NCBI RefSeq assembly: GCF_000518805.1
Contig: NZ_JAEH01000030.1
Span: 1 to 64,000 of the forward strand
Length of the DNA stretch: 64,000 nt
Source of the DNA: Shewanella waksmanii ATCC BAA-643
Lineage (GTDB): Bacteria; Pseudomonadota; Gammaproteobacteria; Enterobacterales; Shewanellaceae
Reading direction: 5' to 3'
The notes below the pieces were generated by a model. It was not told where the DNA came from. It ran no database searches and saw only the letters and a program-made list of their open reading frames with translations. Position 1 is the first letter of the stretch, and each line of letters begins with the position of its first letter. A program made the translations under genes and the position numbers. Below, in pieces: positions 58,232 through 64,000 of the stretch.

Positions 58232-59362
58232 ATGAAGACGATTGAAAAAACCAGCTTAATACTAGGCAGTGTGCTGGTCGCTAGTTGCCTTTCACCCCAC
58301 GCACTAGCAGGTCACAACGAAAACGGCATCGATATTGGTGGCGCTGTTAGGGTTAACTACGCTTATCGTGATTATGACGAGTCCAACAAAGATAAATACG
58401 GCAGCTTAGACTTTGAACTGTTTGCGTTAAAGTTTAACGGCAAAATAGACGATTGGGGCTTAGCAGCTGAATATCGCCTGACCGCTGACAGTGACTACTT
58501 AAAGTATGGGTATGCATACTACGATGTAAACCCAGCATGGCAATTACAGGTCGGGGTCAATAAAGTGCCATTTGGTAACCCTGAGTTTATCTCCAACAGT
58601 TTTTGGTTTGGTCTGCCCTACTACTTAGGGTTTGAAGACAACCATGATGTAGGTATTAAAGCGTCATACAGTGATAACGGCTGGCATACCGACATGGCAT
58701 TTTATAAGAACCCTATTTACAGTGCGACTGAAAATAAGCGTTATTCAGCTTCACTATACAGTGGCACCATCAATGGTACCGAATACCACAACGAAGAAAC
58801 CAACGGGTTTAACCTAAGACAAACCTATACCGCCGAATATGAAGGCGGCGCGACTACCTTCGGCGGCTCGGCTCAGTACGGTCAAATCTATAACAGTGAA
58901 ACTGGCAATATGGGCAATCGTTCAGCCTTCGCGGTTCACCTTGATAGCACTTATAAAGACTGGAATTTACAACTGCAAGCGATGCAGTATGAATATGATG
59001 CCGCCGATGCGAAAGACCCCAACAAAATTGGTATCGCAGTGGTGAGCTGGCAGTATGAAATCGCATCAAAAGGTCAAGCTTACAGCGTTAATCTGGCCAA
59101 GACTTTCAACACCGATTGGGGCAGTGTGAAGTGCTATAACGACTTTGGTTTAATGACACCGGATGTCGCCGATGATGACTATGACAACAGTATGCAAAAC
59201 GTCACAGGTTGTGCGATAGCAGCAGGTGCAACTTACACCATGGTGGATTTTATCATGGGTAAAAACATGACCTTTTCTAGCATCAATGACCATGTAGGTT
59301 TACCGGAAATGGGTGACGATTGGGACAAGCGCGTCAACATCAACTTTGGCTACTACTTTTAA
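58232..59362 (+). CDS. Outer-membrane porin
   Basis: A 376-residue beta-barrel protein with a signal peptide cleaved near residue 27 (ALA-GH), alternating aromatic strands through the sequence (for example VRVNYAYRDYD, WQLQVGVNKVPFG), and a C-terminal Tyr-Phe ending NFGYYF, the outer-membrane insertion signal. It resembles phosphate/carboxylate-type porins and may admit the substrate of the reductase. ATG at 58232 is preferred over several earlier ones since AGGA lies 7 bases upstream. It is the last gene of the five-gene operon. Confidence 0.85.
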   Translation: MKTIEKTSLILGSVLVASCLSPHALAGHNENGIDIGGAVRVNYAYRDYDESNKDKYGSLDFELFALKFNGKIDDWGLAAEYRLTADSDYLKYGYAYYDVNPAWQLQVGVNKVPFGNPEFISNSFWFGLPYYLGFEDNHDVGIKASYSDNGWHTDMAFYKNPIYSATENKRYSASLYSGTINGTEYHNEETNGFNLRQTYTAEYEGGATTFGGSAQYGQIYNSETGNMGNRSAFAVHLDSTYKDWNLQLQAMQYEYDAADAKDPNKIGIAVVSWQYEIASKGQAYSVNLAKTFNTDWGSVKCYNDFGLMTPDVADDDYDNSMQNVTGCAIAAGATYTMVDFIMGKNMTFSSINDHVGLPEMGDDWDKRVNINFGYYF

Positions 59363-59474
59363 GTAGAAGTTAGAGCACGACTCGCTCACCATAAGTTAAG
59401 CGAACTCCCGCTCCTTTACTCGCTTAATCATTATTTGGGCCGTATACATTGCTCGTATTTTACACCTTTGGCCC

Positions 59475-59499
59475 GCCCCCACTTCACTGGGGGCTTTTC
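59475..59499 (+). terminator. Terminator of the five-gene reductase operon
   Basis: A perfect 7-bp GC stem (GCCCCCA / TGGGGGC) with a 6-base loop followed by TTTTCT, about 110 bases after the porin stop. Confidence 0.8.
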
Positions 59500-59523
59500 T
59501 ACTATATAGTCAGCATTTGCCCA

Positions 59524-60669
59524 CTAAAACGCTTCATTGACGTTAAAGTAAAAGCCGCTGTCTCCATCGCCAAAGCCCAAATCTAGGCGCAAATTGACCC
59601 GAGGTTTCACTTCAAAGCGATAGCCCACACCATAGTTGGGCAGCAATGTTTGCTCAAATAACTCACTGACTTTATCGGCAATCACCCCGACACCGGCCCA
59701 AAACACCATGCCATGGCGACCGGGTAAATCCATACGGTACTCCGCTTGAGCTAGCAGCATCTGCTTATCGCGATAACGCCCTGTGGTATAGCCTCTTAAG
59801 CTATCACCGCCGCCGATTTTGCTCAGCTGATCCCAGGGAATATCCCCCTGCAAAAAACGACCTCTAACCTGCCAAGCTATCACGTCATCATGCCAAACAG
59901 GCAAGTACTCACTGTATAGCAAGGTCTGTTTTTCAAAATCGGTTTGACTGCCGAGTTGCTGGCGATACCAGCTCGACTCAATCTCAATAATTCTCCCTTG
60001 CTGCGGGTTAAGCGTGTTATCGCGACTATCGTAGTTAACCAACAAATTAACCCCAACACTGCGAGAGTCTTGCTCAAGGACACTGGTATCAACCAAGCTG
60101 TCGTTGGGATTAATCTCTGAGGCTCTGGCCAGCTGCAGATCAAATCCAACGCCAATATAACTGTGAGCCAGCACTTGCTGGATCCACATGGGTTTTAAAC
60201 CAAAATTGAGGTAGTTAAAATCAACGCGGTTGCTGTCTTGGTGGTTATCTTGGTAGCCCACGCCATAAAACACATCGGGCACATCAAACAATTCTGCATC
60301 AAGGTAGAAGCGCTGCGCTTGATTGAAGAACGTGCGATTTTGAATGCTCGCACCCAATGCACCGTTGATTGAAGCTAGGCCATTAATCACCAAAGACGAC
60401 AACTGCAATTCATCATCGTCAGCATTAACTTGGTATAGGCCTACCGCTGACACCCCTACCCCAAGATCCATTTCAGGATTATAGAAAGGGCCCGGCAATA
60501 CGCTAAAGTCGATCGCTTTGTCTGCATCAAACTCACCATCGGCCCCCAAACTTTGCAAGAACCCTTCAAGCCAGCTTTGCTGCTCTTCAGCTGCCGGTGA
60601 TACCTCAGCATCAGCCGCCAACGCGATACTGCTGATAAACATACTCATTGCGATAAGCAATCTATTCAT
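59524..60669 (-). CDS. Omp85-type outer-membrane barrel protein (BamA/TamA surface-antigen family)
   Basis: A 381-residue protein with a signal peptide (about 18 residues) and an Omp85 beta barrel but no POTRA domains, since only about 60 residues precede the first strands. The barrel lid motif appears as LRGYTTGRYRD, and the C-terminus ends in FYFNVNEAF. Short Omp85 proteins of this kind are of unknown function. It overlaps the DUF4056 gene by 4 bases as the last gene of a four-gene envelope operon. Confidence 0.8.
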   Translation of the reverse strand: MNRLLIAMSMFISSIALAADAEVSPAAEEQQSWLEGFLQSLGADGEFDADKAIDFSVLPGPFYNPEMDLGVGVSAVGLYQVNADDDELQLSSLVINGLASINGALGASIQNRTFFNQAQRFYLDAELFDVPDVFYGVGYQDNHQDSNRVDFNYLNFGLKPMWIQQVLAHSYIGVGFDLQLARASEINPNDSLVDTSVLEQDSRSVGVNLLVNYDSRDNTLNPQQGRIIEIESSWYRQQLGSQTDFEKQTLLYSEYLPVWHDDVIAWQVRGRFLQGDIPWDQLSKIGGGDSLRGYTTGRYRDKQMLLAQAEYRMDLPGRHGMVFWAGVGVIADKVSELFEQTLLPNYGVGYRFEVKPRVNLRLDLGFGDGDSGFYFNVNEAF

Positions 60670-61907
60670 TGCTCAACCTTTTGTGCCTGCTCAAGGTCGG
60701 CAATTTCATCATGACGGGCAATATCGCTGAAATCGGCATGGGTAAAACCCTGTTGCCACAAATGCGCAGGGATATGGTTAAAACTCGGTTGATACTTTGG
60801 CGCAACACTTAAGTGTTGCACTGCAATCTCATCAAGTGCGATACCATTATACTCACGCAGCAAAGACAAGGTTTTTGCCTGCGCTCCACTGTCGATGCTT
60901 TGCATTAGGCTCTCACCATCCGTAGCTGCAGAAATCAGAGTCGATGGCACCAAATAAGGGGACTGCTTGTCACCTAATTGATAATGCCGTTTGATAAGCA
61001 AATCTTTGCTGGGCAATGGCTGCGAAGAGTCCCACCAATGACCATCAATAACTGCGAATAACTCATTGGTAACGGCCTTATCTACTGGCTGTAAATATGC
61101 CAAACTCGCTGCCAGCCATTGCGTCATATGCTGGTTATAAAGCTCGGTATTCATGGTGAGGTTATTGCTTAACAAGGCGATGGCAATTTTCGCCCCTAAC
61201 ATATTGGAGTAAAGATCTTCTGGCGAATAAGCCGATACCTCTTCCGACCAAGGGGCTAGCGTTCGGTAACCATGCCATTGGGCAATTTCGTGGGCTTCTG
61301 CCATAAAATACGCTTGGCGTGCTGCGAGGTGAATTGCTAACTCTCGACGCTCAGTCGCTGACATAGCGCTGGTATCAACCGCTTGAAACTGAATATGCCT
61401 TGGGCCAATTTCATCCGGTAAGGTCACCTGAAAAGATTCGCCAAGTTGACGCTGAATAAGATAAAACAGTGCAACCGTATTATCTGCGGTGTCACGCACA
61501 TGGGCTAAGTCAATAAAACCGCCCTGCTGAGTGTAGATCATGCCATTATTTTCGCCGCCACGTGACCCATCGGGTAAGCCTTTTTGATGGCTAAAATTCC
61601 CTGCTTCAAAGGCGTGTGGGCCGATATCATCAAGCGCCACGGTATTGGCAAAGCGATAAAAAGGGATTGTAGTTGGGCCCACTTTCACTTTATGACCCGT
61701 GCCAAAGGCACAACAAGGACGCACGGCCTGCGGCATCCGCGCTTTGGGGTAACCCAACAAATCAAAATCCGCCACAGCAACGTTATCTAACTGATCGTCC
61801 AACGCCGCGGCAATGGCAGCTTCATTTGGAATAGATCGCACTTGCCAGTCATTGCTGCTGCAGCCGCTCAGTAACATCAACCCGAGCCAAACAACCACAA
61901 GTTTCAC
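60666..61907 (-). CDS. DUF4056-family lipoprotein
   Basis: A 413-residue lipoprotein with a lipobox (LSGC, Cys16). The mature part contains RPCCAFG and a GGFIDLAHVRDTADNT segment with charged His/Asp residues. These fit the DUF4056 family as I recall it. An HxxE-like AEAHEIAQWHG segment hints at a metal-binding site. No function is established. It overlaps both neighbours by 4 bases, so it is cotranslated with the hydrolase and the Omp85 barrel. Confidence 0.72.
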   Translation of the reverse strand: MKLVVVWLGLMLLSGCSSNDWQVRSIPNEAAIAAALDDQLDNVAVADFDLLGYPKARMPQAVRPCCAFGTGHKVKVGPTTIPFYRFANTVALDDIGPHAFEAGNFSHQKGLPDGSRGGENNGMIYTQQGGFIDLAHVRDTADNTVALFYLIQRQLGESFQVTLPDEIGPRHIQFQAVDTSAMSATERRELAIHLAARQAYFMAEAHEIAQWHGYRTLAPWSEEVSAYSPEDLYSNMLGAKIAIALLSNNLTMNTELYNQHMTQWLAASLAYLQPVDKAVTNELFAVIDGHWWDSSQPLPSKDLLIKRHYQLGDKQSPYLVPSTLISAATDGESLMQSIDSGAQAKTLSLLREYNGIALDEIAVQHLSVAPKYQPSFNHIPAHLWQQGFTHADFSDIARHDEIADLEQAQKVEQ

Positions 61908-62836
61908 GGTATAAACTCCTTAATGGCGCGAGTAACAATCTCGGGATACTCATTACTAATGCCGTGGGGGGCGTCAGGAATCACCACGATTGGCGCCTTA
62001 ATGGTGTCGGCAAGTGCCAGTCCAGCAGAGAGTGGAAACACCTTGTCGTTTTCACCCCAAATAAGTAACGTTTCAGGCAGCTGGCTCAGTTCAACATCGT
62101 TGGCTATTTGGTCCCGGTGCTGCGGCAAAGTTTGTATCAATCTGCGCTTTTGTGGCTGCCACTGGGCAAAATAGCGCTGGTAAATCTGTTCATCAATAAA
62201 CCCGGGGTACCAAGGGAAATTATCAAAAGTACCCGCCAATAAATGCCGCATCTCGGCTTTATTTTGCGGCACGAAAATCGCTTCGGGTGACTCAACAGCA
62301 AAACGTTGGCTCAACTTGGCCAGTTCCGCATCAGAAAACAGATAGGCTGGGCTGGCTAAGATGACCGCTTTTTCTACTCGAGCATCTTTCACCATCAGGT
62401 CGAAACTGACAAAGCCACCATAGGAAATCCCAACTAGATTCACCGACGTTATCGCCAAATGATCCAGTAACTCTTGCATCAACTGAGTTTGAGTTGCCAG
62501 ATTGGCCTCGCCGTGGCTATATGATTGGCCAAACCAGGCTAAATCTGGCGCGATGATATGATAGTCGTGGGCTAAGTTGAGCATCACTTGTTGCCAGCTT
62601 GACTGCGCATCGCCACCAAAGCCATGCACCAATAACAAGGTGGGCTTAGCTTCACCTTGGCCCACCTGCCAATAACTTAGCGTGCCGCCGTCTTCAAGGG
62701 TAATACGCGTTTGGCTATAACCCGCATCAACAAGCTGATTAACCTCTCGCTGTTGCTGGTAACTGACAGCAGAGCAAGCCGATAGCAATAAACAGCCTAG
62801 TAGCACGACGAAATAATGCAATCCACGACTCATCAT
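61904..62836 (-). CDS. Alpha/beta-hydrolase lipoprotein
   Basis: A 310-residue protein with a lipobox (LSAC, Cys21). The hydrolase fold is shown by LLVHGFGGDAQSSW (oxyanion), a nucleophile elbow GISYGG, an acid residue in WGENDKVFP, and the catalytic His in APHGIS. It would act as an esterase or lipase in the periplasm or at the outer membrane. It lies directly after the outer-membrane protein gene with no gap, in a tightly packed operon. Confidence 0.85.
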   Translation of the reverse strand: MMSRGLHYFVVLLGCLLLSACSAVSYQQQREVNQLVDAGYSQTRITLEDGGTLSYWQVGQGEAKPTLLLVHGFGGDAQSSWQQVMLNLAHDYHIIAPDLAWFGQSYSHGEANLATQTQLMQELLDHLAITSVNLVGISYGGFVSFDLMVKDARVEKAVILASPAYLFSDAELAKLSQRFAVESPEAIFVPQNKAEMRHLLAGTFDNFPWYPGFIDEQIYQRYFAQWQPQKRRLIQTLPQHRDQIANDVELSQLPETLLIWGENDKVFPLSAGLALADTIKAPIVVIPDAPHGISNEYPEIVTRAIKEFIP

Positions 62837-63724
62837 TTAAAACCTATAACCCACACTCAGCATGCCACTTGTGCGGGTGCCAAAACCTACTTCCAACAAC
62901 AGATCTAGCTGTTGATTAATCGAGATCTGTCCGCCTAACAAGCCATTCCACTTATCTTCTAGATGTTGGTTGACTTCAAATTTTGCGTTTTCGAGCATGG
63001 CAACATTATTACCAATACCGATATCGTGTAGGTAGCCACTGAAAGTCTGTTCAACGTTTTGGTACATGGCGCCAAACCATATTTGCATTTCGTTGTTACC
63101 TGTTGGAATGCGATACCCCATACGCGGTGAGACCACAATGGTACTGATTTCGCCATCAAGGATATCTAAGTTGGTGTTAGTGTAATTGACATCTAACAGC
63201 GCAAACCAATTGCCAATCCCGCCCACCAATGTGCCACCCACACCGTAAGTTGTACCCTTAAAATTGAGCTCAAAATCGAATGGATCGGAGGTAATAACAC
63301 AAGGCGGCCTAAAACAAGGCAGTACATCGGAAATGTCTGCTTCTACCTGCACATTGGCAACACTGCTGCCTTTGGTATGGCCCAAAATGCCGTATAGATT
63401 AAGAAATGGCAGCACCCACATATCGGCGCGGAAAGTAATGGTTTCAGACTCTTGAAATGCTTCGCTGCCGTTGATCGAAATCATGTCATCGATTGGCCCT
63501 AGGCCAGAGAAGTTTACGGAGTCAACAATTAGCGGTTGCTCCATATCCATAACCGTAACAGAAAAGCCATATGGTTTAGGCAGTTGATGACCTAAATCTA
63601 TTGCCTCTTGCGCCCAAATTGGGAATGCACGGGCGTATTTTTCATCAGCACTTTGACGCTCAATAGCGTCGACAAAGGTGCAGGTCATGGTTAATACCAC
63701 GCCCGCTAAAACTCTGAACAACAT
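62837..63724 (-). CDS. Putative outer-membrane beta-barrel protein
   Basis: A 295-residue secreted protein with a signal peptide (about 20 residues) and strand-like alternation through most of its length, ending in LEVGFGTRTSGMLSVGYRF with a terminal Phe, the outer-membrane insertion signature. A Cys pair (PCFRPPC) may be a disulfide loop. I do not recognise a named family. It is the first gene of the four-gene envelope operon. Confidence 0.7.
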   Translation of the reverse strand: MLFRVLAGVVLTMTCTFVDAIERQSADEKYARAFPIWAQEAIDLGHQLPKPYGFSVTVMDMEQPLIVDSVNFSGLGPIDDMISINGSEAFQESETITFRADMWVLPFLNLYGILGHTKGSSVANVQVEADISDVLPCFRPPCVITSDPFDFELNFKGTTYGVGGTLVGGIGNWFALLDVNYTNTNLDILDGEISTIVVSPRMGYRIPTGNNEMQIWFGAMYQNVEQTFSGYLHDIGIGNNVAMLENAKFEVNQHLEDKWNGLLGGQISINQQLDLLLEVGFGTRTSGMLSVGYRF

Positions 63725-64000
63725 ATCAGACCTTAATTATTGGAAAACTAGGAAGTAAAAAAGAAGTAACAGTTAGCGCGGGTATTATCCTTGGCTAATA
63801 TGAAGATAGTCTGAAAAACATACATCTTAGATAGTGCATTTTGGTCAACTTGATCACGCTCTGGCATTGTTATTTTTGTAGTTGGCTTCGCCGTAGGCAA
63901 GATATTTCAATAGGTAATATCATAAAACGCAGAATCCACCTGATTAATATCATTCAGTTATGGTTCAGCAACTATCTTCTACTATGCCCTCAACGACATC
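63725..64000. other. Gene-free end of window
   Basis: These 276 bases contain no supported gene. They hold the upstream region of the minus-strand envelope operon. A short plus-strand frame starting with ATG near 63960 runs to the edge but is too short to judge. Confidence 0.5.

Overview
The window looks like a chromosomal segment of a marine gammaproteobacterium of the Shewanella type (Alteromonadales). From memory and unverified, the gene order matches Shewanella: a giant RTX adhesin followed by its type I exporter, AggA, an OmpA-like lipoprotein and a LapG/LapD pair; then a GGDEF protein, rep, a TetR-RND efflux operon; then an aminotransferase next to the ilv genes with divergent ilvY. Codon use and GC content look even throughout. 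There is no rRNA, integrase, intact IS element or CRISPR array. Three tRNA genes lie together at 13.7-13.95 kb.

Layout. 1-13.2 kb: biofilm adhesin module, with the C-terminal part of a BpfA/LapA-like adhesin, its ABC/HlyD/TolC exporter, and the c-di-GMP-controlled periplasmic protease switch BpfG/BpfD. 13.3-13.6 kb: a 276-bp MITE-like element. 13.67-13.95 kb: tRNA-Pro, tRNA-His and tRNA-Arg. 14.2-24.3 kb: GAF-GAF-GGDEF signalling protein, Rep helicase, TetR with adaptor and RND pump, UbiK. 24.4-31.6 kb: membrane and housekeeping genes (DUF417 protein, CreD, PgpB, an Lrp-type regulator, an NSS transporter) and a divergent TetR/MBL-hydrolase pair. 31.8-32.1 kb: second, longer copy of the MITE-like element in opposite orientation. 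32.5-36 kb: a secreted single-heme protein ending in a mannan-binding-lectin-like domain, then a bacterial lipoxygenase. 36-46.8 kb: class V aminotransferase, the ilvLGMEDA operon with its leader peptide and attenuator, ilvC and divergent ilvY. 46.9-53.9 kb: a solute-binding protein, a YkgJ-type protein, a diguanylate cyclase, the YifB/ComM ATPase, two tandem acyltransferases and a second BCAA aminotransferase. 54-59.5 kb: a TetR-type regulator divergent from a five-gene periplasmic operon (Tat flavoprotein reductase, tetraheme cytochrome c, cupin, DUF3299 protein, porin). 59.5-63.7 kb: four-gene envelope operon on the minus strand (outer-membrane protein, alpha/beta-hydrolase lipoprotein, DUF4056 lipoprotein, Omp85-type barrel).

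Most notable points. (1) ilvG and ilvC are each otherwise full length but carry one in-frame TAG, each at a position that could have been a CAG Gln codon. Unless suppressed, this predicts loss of the valine/isoleucine/leucine pathway. (2) The 55-59.4 kb operon looks like an anaerobic periplasmic reductase system. Its flavoprotein keeps the catalytic Arg of the fumarate-reductase family but has lost fumarate-binding residues, and its cupin has a ligand spacing compatible with DMSP-lyase-like enzymes, so a link to acrylate or another unsaturated acid is a testable hypothesis. (3) A heme-c/MVL-lectin fusion protein sits directly upstream of a lipoxygenase. (4) Two related terminal-inverted-repeat elements are present.
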